A stretch of 64,000 nucleotides of DNA from Cryptomeria japonica (GCF_030272615.1 NC_081414.1:522659637-522723636); one strand, 5' to 3'; shown: positions 1 through 11,350, numbered from the stretch's first letter. Notes: generated by a model not told the origin, from the sequence alone. Translations and numbers: made by a program.

Positions 1-19
1 AGGTCAATCGATATCAACC

Positions 20-2985
20 ATGGGAAAGAACAAGCGAGGAATGATGGAACAATGAGAGGCTCAGAAAGAAAGACAAAGGCAGCGTATGAAGAAATTGCAT
101 GACATAAGAACAATGGGAGAAGAAGGTATGTCATCCTCAACATCTCAATTCGATTTACCAAATGAATATAATGCACCTAATGCAATTGAAGAAGAAACAT
201 TTGATAATTTACCATTTGAACCTAACGCAAATGAAGAAGAAACATTTGATAATTTACCGTTTGAACCTAATACAATTGAAGAAGATACCACATTGAATAA
301 TCAATTAAATGATGAACATATTACACCTTCTCTACTTGATGAATTTAATGTACATAATGCACCAATGTTAACACCTCCTAGAATCATTTGTAGGAAACCA
401 AAGTATCTAATTGACATTGATGAGAATATATTGAAGTCAATGCCCAATAAAATGAATGAACGAACTTGTAGGAGAATGGTTAAAAGAATATGGCAAAACT
501 ATTTTAAAAACTTAAATCGAACCGCAAGATGTCAATTAATTGTTCAAATGATTAAAAATTTGATTTTAGAGAGACAATGAAAATTATAGGCCTAAGATCA
601 TCTGAAAGTAACCGTGAAAGAACTATTGTCAGAAATCTATTTGATGCATATCAATCTATTGGTTCAAAATCACGTAGTAAAGATTCTAATGCTACTCGAC
701 GTGTCATTACATCAACCATAATGAGCAAGAAAATAAAAAAAGATCGTTTGATAAGCAAAACAAGTAAGTCATTAAACGTTAGTAGAACAACATTAAGTAA
801 AGCATTAAAGAGGTGGGAGCAAATAGAGGAACCTAACAATAATTCTCTTTGGGCATTCTCGGGTAGACTACCACACAAAGACAAGGTTGTTGTTGATGCA
901 CTAAAAACATTAATTGAAAATTTTTGGCATGACAACACAAGAGTATCACCCAACCAAAGAGATGTTGTTAGAAGGAGAATTGGGTCTAAAAATTGTGAGC
1001 CACATGCCAAACACTATTTGGATATGACTCAAACTAAATTTTATGAAAGATTCCTTCAAAAGTTTCCTCAAATAAGAATTTCTCAAAGATTTTTTGAAAT
1101 GACAAAACATTTTTACATTAAGATTAATCATGTATGCACCACGTGTTGTTGTAGGATGCATATTGAATTTTCCATGCATTATGATATTTTTCATCATATT
1201 TGTTCTACGTTGCACACTAATGATGTATTGCAGGAATGTAATATACAAGCACCTCCTAAGTTGGTAAGAGAATTTATTTCAAGTGTGCTATCTAATAGAC
1301 ATGATGGTTGCATTTATTATTAGATGCCTTGTTTGGAAGGTTCTTGTGCTATATGTGGTGGTTTGCAATGTTTACCAAGATGCGTACATTTGGAGAGCAC
1401 ACATGAAATTGGTACAAAACTAGTTTCTTTCAGAAAATACAAGACTGTCACATATGGAGCTAAAGATGGAAAAGATTTGAAGAGATGTGAGCTAGTGAAA
1501 AATGACATGTGTAGCTCAATTTATGAAAATGTTTCAAGAGAAACTAGTTTATGAGTACATAATGCATACACATAGAGCTTGATGGTTAGGTGAGTAATTC
1601 AGGTTATGTAAGGACACATTTCCTCTTGGCACCATTGTCTCTATTGTTGATTTCATTGAAAATTATACACTACAACCTCAAAATGAAGTGCAATCCATGT
1701 ATTATCACTCTACACACATTTCTATTTTTGTACACATAGCATTCATGCATGTAGATGATAGCACAAAGGAGGATAGAAAGGTTGTAAGAGAGTGTCACTT
1801 CTACATAAGTGATGTTCGTACTCACTCATCAGAGTTTGTACAAGGATTCTTTAAAGTTTTCTATGATAGTTTAAGGGAAAGGAACATATGATACAACTGA
1901 CACTTAATATGGTCAGATAATTGCACCGCACAATTCAAGAATGCAAGGATGTTTTATTGGTTGATAATGATGCATGTGACAAGCGATGTAAATTTTTTTT
2001 GGAATTTCACTGAGGCTGGACATGGTAAGGGAGAGAACGATGGTGTAGGAGCATGTGTGAAAAGAGCCCTAGCTAGGGAAGAATTGAAGTATGAAGGTGG
2101 TGCTGAGTTGGTAGATGCAGAAACAATTATGCGATGGTGTAAGTCTATGATGGGTCCAAGTAATCTAGGTACGTCATTGGTTCGTAGATATTTTTGGTTG
2201 ATCACCGAATCTAACATTGAAAACTATCTAGATTGTTGTACAGTTGTAGGATCGAGTGACATGCACTCATTTATGAGTTCAAATTCAAGTTCACTGGTAA
2301 TTTATACGAGACAGATGGTATGATTTTTCTCTTCATGCATGTATTGTTTGTGGGAAGAATGTGAATCACAAGAGTGGGTTGACAAATGGTCTTGTAGACC
2401 ATTGGTTCCCATTGATTCATATCAAATTCCCAAAGCACTACAATTGAGCCAGATGGGGACATCAGTGGATTTTGACCATGTATCCGACCTAGTGGATTCA
2501 GGTGATTTTTGAGTTAATTTTTTTGCAAGTATTCTTTTTGGTTCATTTTTTGTACATCATACTTTATTTTTGGTATTAATTAACACTTTATAAAATGCAG
2601 GTCATGTGTATGCAGTTGTTGCAGAAAAGAACAATGAAGAAGGAACATATTACTATTTGTGTCATTGTGTTGAGCCTTAAAGAAAATTGACAACCACAAT
2701 CATTGATGGAGAGGGTATTGAGTACCCAATAGGGTTTGTTGTCATGATAGGAACATGGCTTCGGAGATACCCTATCAAGAATTATGATGTTTTGTTGTTC
2801 GAGGACTTTGAAACACACAGACATATTCTTCATTTCTCTAACCTTGTTGTTGCAACAAATATTCATTTGATGAGGTATCGTGGTAGACCTCATAACAAGA
2901 TTTTATGGAAAGTTCATGAATCTGACCACGAGGCAATACTTGACACAATACGGGTTAGAGCCGATCTTGAAGGCTCACTTGATTA
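20..2985 (+). pseudogene. DDE-type transposase-like gene, decayed (relic 1)
   Basis: A long gene-like region broken by stops and at least one frameshift. It starts at an ATG at 20, followed by an in-frame TGA at 53. The first block (86-580) is acidic, with a duplicated EEETFDNLPFEPN segment and then a PKYLIDIDENIL motif. The second (577-1323) has a basic stretch resembling a helix-turn-helix (SLNVSRTTLSKALKRW, 770-830), then cysteine clusters CTTCCC and CAICGGLQCLPRC; a TAG at 1321 interrupts it. After a frameshift near 1555-1600 come DFIENY (1649), WSDNCTAQFKN (about 1915) and GHGKGENDGVG (about 2020), which look like catalytic-core motifs of a DDE-type transposase family. A GT-AG intron (2502-2600) joins two parts of one reading frame. 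Stops at 1889, 1898 and 2678 and the frameshift make it non-functional. The transposase reading rests on motif layout, not on a search. A truncated relative lies at 13439. Confidence 0.6.
2502..2600 (+). other. Putative GT-AG intron in relic 1
   Basis: Begins GTGATTTTTG and ends AAATGCAG. Removing it joins ...SDLVDSG to HVYAVVAEK in one frame, while the intervening bases have in-frame stops and are T-rich. A spliced intron suggests the gene once behaved as a normal plant transcription unit. Confidence 0.55.
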
Positions 2986-3049
2986 ATTCTACAGTTCAGA
3001 GTAGATTGATTTTGAGAATTTTGTATAAATCATCGATGAATTGTTCTAT

Positions 3050-3400
3050 ATTCATTTTTTGTATATATAAATGCCCATGAGCTGATTTTTACAAGTTTAT
3101 GGGCATAATTTTGTATATTTAAATGGCAATGAGCTGATTTGTACATATGTACATACCAAATTTTGTATACTAAAATGGCGATGAGCTAAATCGAACATAT
3201 TGTAATGCCAAATTTTGTATAAAAGCCCATGAGATGATTTGTATATTAAAATGGCGAGGAGTTGAATTGCACATATTGTAATGCAAAATTTTGAATAAAA
3301 GCCCATGAGATGATTTGTAAGACATTTTTTTGTATAATCAAATAGCCAAGAGCTGATTTGACTATATTGAGAAGCAAATTTTTGAATAATATGTGATAAT
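3050..3400 (+). repeat. Degenerate minisatellite, about 48-52 bp unit
   Basis: A core like ATGGCGATGAGCTGATTTGTA recurs at about 3079, 3131, 3183, 3231, 3306 and 3350, with a partial copy near 3258. Copies are separated by variants of TTTTGTATAAAA. Units differ by substitutions and small indels. It directly follows the transposase relic, so it may be its 3' flank or terminal region. 3400-3559 shows nothing else recognisable. Confidence 0.6.
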
Positions 3401-4646
3401 GTTTTGTGACTATGTTTTGAGTATATGTGATGTGTCCTTGGTCAATCATGAGCATTTTTGATTCTTGTATAATCATGGAGAATTATTTGAGTCATTATCG
3501 GGTCATAGGGGTCATAGATTGAGACTAGATACAATTTGAGCAAAAATTGTCATTGTTGTTGTCACAACCCTCCTTTATCACTTTTGATTTGATACAATTC
3601 TATTATATAATTTTTGGTTGAGCTATTGGAAATGATTGAATAAATAATATAAAAGAATAATAATAAGCACACACACACACACTTGGAGAATATAATTCAA
3701 AAAACTTTATTTATTTATATTTTACTCCCAATTATGGCACATGTTGTAGGAGGAATTAGAAGCTTCTAGAGGAATCTCCACCACCTTGCATGTAACTCCC
3801 CCACTAAGTTCTTAATCAATTTGCATGAATCCAATATTGGAAAAGAATCTCTCTTTTAATTAAATTCTCTAGATAGTGGAATAGAGGGATTTTCTTATAA
3901 AATTGTATGCAAGTTTCAAAGAAGGGAGTTGATTATGCTTTGAAGAAAATTTCCCAAGTTTTAGTAGTAGGATCTTCTTTGGTAGTCTCATTTTTGTTGC
4001 AGGATTTTTAAGTTGTTTTTTGAAGGATTTCTCTCAAATTGCGAGGAAGGATCAAAAGGACAGCTAGAGGATTCAACATCAAGCTTCGATAAGCCAGGTT
4101 CCCTTCTTGTTATTTCACATTCACATATGAGAAATGGTATTATCCAAAATATAGTTTTTAGATCTTCCCTTATTGTAAATCTTTTCTTCTTATTTAGGAA
4201 TAAATATTGATAAATTACTTTCACATAATGCATGTAAAGGATAGTTTTATTATTTATTCTAGTTCCCTTAAGAAATATGCACATGATCTTGCTTTCTGGT
4301 TTTCCAAAGATTTTAGATCTATCCAAAAGTCATGTTTCCCTTATTTAAAAATTCTTTTTTTTTCTGAGTAAAAACTCTTCCCTGTGTGATTCGAATCTTA
4401 ATCTTTATTTCCTTCCTATTCATTTCTATGGCTCTTCAAATAGAAATCTTTCTGTGAATATTAGTTGAAATTAAGGAATATATTTCCCTGTGAACAATCC
4501 TCTGTGTTATCCATCCCTGTAAATGAATCTTTATTCTCAGCTGATTACATAATTATGTTTTTTTTTTGTGAATATTAGTTGAAAATGAGGAATATATTTC
4601 CCTATGAATAATCCTCTGTGTTATTCATCCTTGTGAATGCTGGAAT

Positions 4647-4649
<3 letters not shown>

Positions 4650-4682
<33 letters not shown>
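4650..4682 (+). repeat. (CT)n microsatellite in solo LTR
   Basis: About 16 uninterrupted CT units. The inverted LTR copy has scattered GAGAGA in the corresponding part (about 58600-58770), so the tract has changed since the copies separated. Confidence 0.9.
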
Positions 4683-4684
<2 letters not shown>

Positions 4685-4815
4685 AATATTAATCTCCTAT
4701 TTATTGTAAAATCAATCTAAAACCATTACCTACCTCTGTGATAATTGATTATCTATTTTATTCATGTTCTTATTTTTATAAATACTCTTTTTTTTACATA
4801 CCATTAAATAATCTG

Positions 4816-4817
<2 letters not shown>

Positions 4818-4852
<35 letters not shown>
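4818..4852. repeat. (AT)n microsatellite in solo LTR
   Basis: About 17 uninterrupted AT units. A shorter TA tract sits at the matching place of the other LTR (58253-58305). Confidence 0.9.
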
Positions 4853-4853
<1 letters not shown>

Positions 4854-4924
4854 CTTATTTCATATGAAAAGAATATATTGCAAGTGTCTTTTAACATAGC
4901 ATGGTCTCGGAGTTTATTCTGAGT

Positions 4925-5115
4925 GAGTTTTCGGATGGCGTGCAGGGAGGCAATTATTAATCGCCAGAGAAGTGGTACCCTCCACTTCCCCTGCAGTCAC
5001 TGTCACGACAGTGGCCACAGGGTAGTGGAGGGGACCACGAGGTCCCCTCATCACTACGGGCCTGCTTCCGTAGACTCGCAGTGGTGATGGGAGCCGTGGG
5101 ACCCACTCCCACTTG
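4925..5115. other. GC-rich hairpin block in the LTR
   Basis: A sharply GC-richer stretch in an AT-rich LTR. It holds short palindromes, for example CACTGTC-ac-GACAGTG near 4998-5014 and GGGGACC-acga-GGTCCCC near 5031-5048. The inverted counterpart at 58035-58225 keeps similar ones. Position and base composition would suit a promoter or structured leader, but I see no diagnostic box. Confidence 0.5.
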
Positions 5116-6733
5116 CCCTTTTTTTTCCTTTAAAAAAAAAAGAAACATGCCACTATAAAATTTAATGTGTGGAAATATAGTTTTGTTTAAATTTTTCTTA
5201 ATCAAAATTTTAGTTTAATAAAAACTAACTTAGGTAATTTCGAAATGTATTTATTTTTAGCAAATTTCTAAATTGTAAATTAAATTAAATTTTATAATTG
5301 TCCTTAGCAAAGTTTATTAATTTCCTTTAAGCAATTTTCTAATTATAGGTTAAATTGTGTTAAATCTTATAATTGGAATTTAATAAAAAAATTATTTAAA
5401 TTTCGTTGGGTCACTTGGTATTTTGAACTCATTAAAAGCAATTATTGCACATTAATATGATTTGAATCAAATTACTAAATTAATCGCTATTTTTGGAACC
5501 TATGACCATAGGAATCATGCATTACTTAATCATGCACCCAAGTTACAGTATTCTTATATCATGCAAATTTCTTATACATTTATTGACATTTTCATCTCCA
5601 TGCAAGTTACACATGTAATTATTAACATGCAAGTTTCATAATGGTCATTGTTATGCAAGTTATATTTCAAGTTTTGAATAATAAATAATTAAGTTATGGT
5701 TTTTATTCTACGTGATTCATCAAGTAGTTATTTCAATTTATTAAATTATACACATTCAATTAGTAATTATTTTCAAGTATGATGTTTTCATAGCTCTTAG
5801 TTAGAAAACTAAATAAAGGAAGATGGAAACCAAAACCTAGTAGCGTTCGGTATATACAGTGCCTTTGGGTCATGCTTACGGGTAATGTCATCGTGTTGAA
5901 CTAATGCACTTAATGCCTAATAAAGCTACATGAACGACGTCTATGGCATCGTCCCTATAAATCGTTGAGGAGTAATAAGGGACACTTGGAAGTTAAAATC
6001 CAAGCAGAGGGTAATCCCCCTTGGATCGATAATTTAATAAGATAATTCTAAAATGATCTTTCATCCGCTGAGTTAAACCATAGTAAACCCCTATAGGGAT
6101 GATGAGTGAAATGCTTTTATGAAATTGATTTAATCTCAAAGAATTATTGTTGATTGGCAATTGGTCAAGGGTGACGCTCATGATAAGAATTAGGATCTAG
6201 TTGTTTTAGGCCACAAGCAATAGGCCATCTTGAGCCTTTGCTTAAGCGCTACCATCGTGGGTAGCAACCGTAGAGAAACTGGCTGGGACATTGACCCTAG
6301 AAAGGGTTGCGTACCCACTAATCAGTTTACATCAAACCATAGAGTAGAAAATAGAACTACATACTTTATGCCTTGATCCCGTGCCGAAGTGGGTATGTAG
6401 GCAGTCTTGGGATGGAGTTGTCCCTCGTACTCAGGAATTCGTGGGTGGGGTCTAGGCTTGGTAAGGAAGGATTGAGTAGAACCTTAATTTGAAAGATAAT
6501 TTAAATGGAAAAAGTAATTAAATGCATACTCAGAAGGAATCCCATATGGATTCGCTTGACTTCCCAAGGCTTTAAGCCAAATTTTGAGGTGGAATTCAAG
6601 CTTGTATTATGTCATTTAATTACTCCTAAGGATGACGACCTTGGTGCACTTCTATAAGAAGAGTGTAGTACTTAGTGAGTGGCTCAGGACCCAAATGGTC
6701 CCGATGAGTCTAAGTCTCTGGCTAGAGCACCTC

Positions 6734-6862
6734 CTATCCCAATTGGATAGATGCCTACCCCGTATGGGTAGATGCCTATCCCGTATTGGATAGATGAAAT
6801 CTTATGTCCCGTATGGACAGATGCCTAACCCGTATGGTTAGATGCTCATCCCAGATGGATGA
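6734..6862 (+). repeat. Tandem array of six short hairpins
   Basis: Six units of about 20 bp, each an inverted repeat with a short loop, mostly separated by ATGC: 6734-6750, 6755-6771, 6776-6793, 6805-6819, 6825-6841 and 6846-6862. The stems differ from unit to unit yet remain self-complementary (CTATCC/GGATAG, CTACCC/GGGTAG, TGTCC/GGACA, CTAACC/GGTTAG, TCATCC/GGATGA). The inverted LTR copy has the matching array at 56249-56376. Confidence 0.8.
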
Positions 6863-6986
6863 ATACCTAGTTCAAATGGATGGATGCCTAGAGTATGCGA
6901 TTGGATCAAACAAAAATGATTAAATTAAACAAACAAAAAAAAAAGAATGGTCAAATTTGTTGGGTTAAACATGGTGGGTTATTACA

Positions 6987-9132
6987 ATTGTCAAAAAAAT
7001 TGTCAAAAACGTTGTCAAGCAACTTCTACATTGCATCGATAGGGTATGACACTCGATGTTCTGGTGTGTTGGGATGTGCGACAGGGGCATGCCTATCATA
7101 AACTTGCCCACTCGGATGTGCTTTTGACATCAGTTTGTGCACATGATGAACCGAATCAATTCTAGCCAATCTTGCAACTTTTCATTGCATGCAACTAACG
7201 ACTTTTGCAGCAGGCCAAAAAATGTTACCAATCGAAAATGGCTCTGAGTCGTCAAAAACCGAGCTTTTTTTTGAGAACTTTGGGCCTAAATGGACCTCAG
7301 CAACATGCTCAGAAGGCCCGAAAACCCCTATGGTCATATAAAATTTGACCTATTTTGGTTCCTGAGCCTCTGGGAGCAATTTTTTTCTCAGATCCAGGTC
7401 GTATGACCCTGGCTCGTAGATCGAGAAAAAAAATTAAAAATAAAAAATATATAAATTTTGCCTTTTTACAGCATGCAAGCCGATTTTTTGATTTTACAAA
7501 AAAATAATTCAAAAATCAAAAAATTGGGAAAGGCGTACGTATCAATCCAAAAAATCCTTTTTTCAGTGCTGATGCAGGATTCCGTACCCTGCGGCAGGTT
7601 TGACAGGTCCGGCCCCCGCCGGATTGTCAGACTGGACCCGCCACCCGCCGGTCTCTGGCCTCCCCGGCCCCCGCTGCTGCACTTTTCGGCGCATGTTTCC
7701 GGCCTTCTCCAGCACATCTGCCCACACACAGCCGCTGCCAGCCGCTCCACCTATCCCTGCGCCTTCGGCTCCCTGCGGCACCCGCCGCCCAACCTGCCAC
7801 CGGCCATGCGGCCTCCACCCTGGCCCTCCGCCAGCTCCCCGCTCAGCTTCGGCCACCGGCCCGCCTGGCCCTTTTTCCCGGCCGACCATCGCTCCGCCAT
7901 CGGGCCACCACCCGGTCGTTGCCTTGCCACCCAGCCGCCACCGGACCACCAACAAGCAACCAGACCCCCTTTTTTGGCTTTTTCAGGGGGGGTTTGGTTT
8001 TTTGGCCCTATCTTGGGCATACGGAGTCATTTTTTTGAAAACGAATAGGCATCGGAAAGCTGGTTCCGAGGCCAACCTCATGGTGTTGGTATTTTCTTCC
8101 AATTTTGTTGTTTGACTATGTTTTTTTACAGTCAAAGTGAGGTCTCTTTTTTGCACTCCGGGAGACGTAGAATGAGCATCCGAACTCCGTTTTTCAAAAA
8201 ATTTATATTTTTGGAAAGCTTGTGCTGTTTACTTTCCAGAAATATGAGTTTTTTTTCTAGATTCTGCTCTATGCATATTTTATTCAGTTTTTTGCTTTTC
8301 AGCACTCTGGTGGAAATCGTGGTTGTTTTAGGTCCTGGGATCTCTTTTCTGAGCAGGATGTCTCTGTTTTGATTCTTGTTTCTATTTCCAGTCTTCTTAT
8401 CATTGTAGCTTGTAATTATACAAATGCACTGAGATAAAGTGCCATCATGCATTGTTTACTTGGAATCTTGCATATCTTGTGTCTTGTTGTACATGCACTG
8501 TTGATCAAGTGCCATGAGGGGGTTGATGTTTGCCTTTGTTTGCCATCTTCCTTTGTCAAGTGAGTGTTCCTTCCATGACATTCGCCTCATGATGATGTGT
8601 CTCAGCACCTTTGATGTTCTTGGTTCTTCGTCATCCAGTTGTTTTTGGCTATCCTTTTCAGTGTTCCTGTCCCTCTCCCACTTCTGCATTATGGGGAGGT
8701 TTATCCTGTTGGTTCTAATGCTTCCGTGGTTTGATTGATCAGCTCTTTAGGCTTTGGTTTCTCATGCCATATGCATCTTTGATTTCAGTTGTTTTTGCCT
8801 TGTTTGCCTCTTGATTCGAGTAGTGTCATTTGAGGGCACTCATGCAGATTACAGTCTTCTCTACCTGGTCATGTTCTAGTTCAGTGGATGTTCTTCAGAT
8901 CAGCAGTTATTCTTTGACAGAGTTTGCAAGGTCTTCATGCTTTAGTGATATTCTTTTCCATCTCTTTTTGGAGTAGAGTTTTGTTCCCATGTGGTTTTCT
9001 CTATTTCTCCAGTTCATAGAGATTTCATTGTATTTGGGTACCTGATCAGGCCTTGTTGCCAGGACCCATCTTTATTGCTTTCAGTAGCTGTTCTAGGTTT
9101 TAGCTTCTCCCTAAGTCTAGCTTAAGGGGGGG
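6987..9132 (+). mobile_element. 3' internal remnant of an LTR element, non-coding
   Basis: No coding domain is recognised. It lies directly upstream of a polypurine tract (CTTAAGGGGGGG, 9121-9132) and an LTR at 9133, so it should be the 3' part of the internal region of a (+) element. Its left end is cut by the solo LTR at 3560-6986. From about 8000 to 9120 it is T-rich with no open frame worth calling, which suits a 3' untranslated spacer. Confidence 0.5.
7575..7980. other. GC- and CpG-rich block
   Basis: About 400 bp clearly richer in G+C than either flank, with many CpG (CCGG, CGCC, GGCG). Both strands are open for 60-170 codons, but the products are low-complexity proline-rich or glycine/arginine-rich, so the open frames are best explained by composition. 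It lies inside the element remnant and may be its leader or regulatory part. Confidence 0.5.
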
Positions 9133-9439
9133 TGTTAGAGTATTCGAGTATTTACTTGATTAATTAAACATTATTTGTTTAATTATTTAAGTTCCCTTTA
9201 TCTCTTTTACACTTAAGCTAACTTTAGGTGCATATAATTAATTGTTTTAATTAATTATTATGTACAAACCTAGGTTTTCCCTTTTTAGGGTTTCTTGACC
9301 TATTAAAGGTTGAGCAGTTTCTTTTCATTGTAAGAATCACATTACATATTTTTGTGAATATTGAGCTCTCTCTTTTTTAGCATATTCTCTGTGTTTTGTA
9401 TGTTCTTTAGATTTTGCTTCATTGCTTCTCCTTGTAACA
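9133..9439 (+). repeat. 3' LTR, about 307 bp
   Basis: Begins TGTTAGAGTATTCGAG immediately after a polypurine tract and ends CCTTGTAACA. It contains AATTAATTA stretches and a pyrimidine-rich end, as in many plant copia LTRs. The matching 5' LTR is not in the window, so no target duplication can be confirmed. It inserts into the minus-strand gene relic to its right. Confidence 0.65.
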
Positions 9440-10260
9440 AGTTATTTGGCTTGCAGAAGATCTTCAGGCTCCTGTGGTGTTGTATTTTCTCAACTCCTAT
9501 AGAGTGACCACCTCTACCATGAAACTCTCTCATGTCAAAATAGTTTGGCTGCACATTGAGCACAAACTCACAATATATTTTTCTCAAAAAATATAATGGC
9601 ACCTCATAATTATTACAAGGTGGATCATCAAAGACCATCCACCACCTCTGCCAAAAAAGATTCTTCATCTGCACATTGGTACACCAATGTATGGGAAACC
9701 TCTTTGCATTAAGAGGTAATGACTGACCAGTTTTGGGATCAACAAAAAGGGCACATATTTGTTGTTTAGTAATATTTTTGCTTTTTACTCCATCGTATGA
9801 TAGCCCTTTGGCATAGAATTGACGACACCTATCCCTAAAGCTTCCCCATTTGGTAATTTCTGTGGAAATAGCTATGACACCACTATCTAATGTTTCTAGG
9901 CTAGTGGCGAGGGATTGATGATGGTCAAGTTCAGAAGTTTTCAATTTAACAATCAGTCTATTGATTTTAGACGTATTTTGTCCTAACTGATTAATTAATT
10001 CTTCCTGTGTTTCGAATGTGCAGTCAAAAGGAGGAATTGGGGGTTGTTCTTATGTGTTTTCAGGAGGTAGATTTGGTTGTTCTTGTGGGTTTTCTGGAGG
10101 TGCATTTGGTTGTTCTTGTTCTGGATTAGAAGAATCCAGTTTTTGAAACAAAAAATGAAAAAACCTAATCAAAATTAATGAAATTAAATTCAAAATGTAA
10201 AACAAATTGCATAAACCAGAAAGAAAGACAAAAACAAAAAAAAACTAACCTTGATCCATA
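9440..10260 (-). pseudogene. Unidentified proline/glutamine-rich gene relic
   Basis: An open minus-strand frame starts at an in-frame ATG at 9944 and runs down to about 9440, where the LTR at 9133-9439 interrupts it. Upstream in the same frame are a duplicated EQPN-PPEN proline-rich motif (10060-10130) and a TAA at 10050-10052. Near 10258 an ATG followed by GGTTAG could be a short first exon (MDQ) with an intron. The body has a D-x-K-T-G-Q-SLPLN segment and a tryptophan-rich FWQRWWMVFDDPP stretch. I do not recognise the family. The 3' end is missing, so it is broken. Confidence 0.45.
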
Positions 10261-10385
10261 GCTTGGAGGATAAATCTAGCACCCCGTTCGCAGTTTAGGA
10301 GAGGAAATGGGGAAAAAACAAAGTAAAAAACACGCTATTCACAGGTAAATGAGACCCAGTTTTTTTTTTAAAATTTTTTTTACCA

Positions 10386-10530
10386 GGCACCACATACACG
10401 GTTTTATTTGGATTATTAATGCGTACGCGTGTAGTTTCCTATGAGCAGCACATATGTGCTCATTTTCCTAGGCATAGCACATACACGCTCATTTTCCTAA
10501 AAGCAGCACATACGCGCTACCTTTTCTAGG
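10386..10530. repeat. Degenerate 29-bp direct repeats with ACGCGT/ACGTACGT palindromes
   Basis: Three consecutive units resembling AGCAGCACATACGCGCT followed by CATTTTCCTA lie at 10441-10530, and related copies flank them (10386-10430, 10550-10600). They lie upstream of the minus-strand gene relic, so they could be its promoter region, but this is only positional inference. Confidence 0.45.
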
Positions 10531-10639
10531 CTCGGGAAGAACAAACCTAAGCACGTACGTGGGAATTTCAAATTTTAAAACTGGGTACGCGCTACTTGTT
10601 TTTCCATATTTTTTGGGTGGTGTCCACTTTTCTAACCAC

Positions 10640-11006
10640 CATCTTTGTGCACATGCCCATATATTATATATTAATATATAATATATTATAAATTATATAA
10701 TATTATAATATTATAATATGTTGTTTTTTAAAATATTGAAAAGGATTAAAACCACTATCACATCAATAAATATACTCTTGAATGATTAATGTGCACTTGC
10801 TTTTGGTAGGTAGATGTGAATTAATTAATATACAATAATGTATGTACACTTGTGTGAAAAAAAATAGATTACTCACAATAATGGATGGATTTGAAACTTA
10901 ACTCCTGAAAGTGAAGGTTTGGTTTTAACAGTGTCATGTGTGGCTATAAACCAATCAACTGTGAGTGATCTAGCATGTCTCTTCAATGTCAATTAATATA
11001 TAATAT
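10640..11006. other. AT-rich non-coding stretch
   Basis: Begins with an AT-only run (10660-10720, TATTATATAATATTATAATA type). The rest is AT-rich with no gene, RNA or repeat that I recognise. Confidence 0.5.
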
Positions 11007-11021
11007 ATAATAACATAGATT
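11007..11021. repeat. SINE target-site duplication, left
   Basis: ATAATAACATAGATT, identical to 11351-11365. Confidence 0.9.
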
Positions 11022-11350
11022 TTTTTTTTGTATTAAGTATCATAGAATCACAAAGCTCATTTTTTTCTCATTTGAGCATCCACATTACAAACTTATTACA
11101 AATACGAGCTCCTTTCAAGCAAACTTATTACAAATACTTTCTCCTTTCGAGCACCAAACTAGAAACAACAATTGGAAGACCAAGGGTCACAACTTAGAAA
11201 TCGACTTTAAACAATGTGACAAATACAACCAATGGAAGACCAAGAGTCACAACTTGGAATTCTACACAAAGGTGTCCCTCATGGGAGTTGAACTCGGGTC
11301 TCCACATTGAGAACTCAATGCTTTAACCAACTAAGCTTAAGCCCTTGGAC
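11022..11350 (-). mobile_element. tRNA-derived SINE
   Basis: Read on the minus strand, the head (from 11350) has a pol III A-box-like AGTTGGTTAAAGC and a B-box-like GAGTTCAACTCCC about 35 bases further on, with a possible anticodon stem between them (ATTGA-GTTC-TCAAT). The body has an internal duplication (two GGAAGACCAAG-GTCACAACTT units and two CTTATTACAAATAC units). The tail ends in an A-run (T-run at 11022-11029 on the + strand). Perfect 15-bp direct repeats flank it. Head, body, A-tail and target duplication together make the call strong. Confidence 0.85.

Larger units (their letters stand above)
3560..6986 (+). mobile_element. Solo LTR (about 3.4 kb) of a Ty3/gypsy chromovirus family
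   Basis: Starts TGTCACAACCCTCC and ends GGGTTATTACA. It matches, in inverted orientation and over its full length, the 3' LTR of the chromovirus at 56129-59602, which fixes both ends. No internal region is attached on either side, so it is a solo LTR. Flanks are GTTGT (3555-3559) and ATTGT (6987-6991), a one-mismatch 5-bp target duplication; if the LTR is taken to start three bases earlier the duplication is a perfect ATTGT. It contains microsatellites, a GC-rich hairpin block and a tandem hairpin array. No convincing protein is coded here. Confidence 0.85.

Noticed and set aside
7458-8115. Overlapping open frames of 130-196 codons on both strands
   Set aside because: They occur in the GC-rich block where stop codons are rare. 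Products are low complexity and neither strand is favoured by any motif.
11280-11345. A functional tRNA gene
   Set aside because: The A- and B-box-like sequences are inside a SINE with A-tail and target duplications; the acceptor stem does not close.
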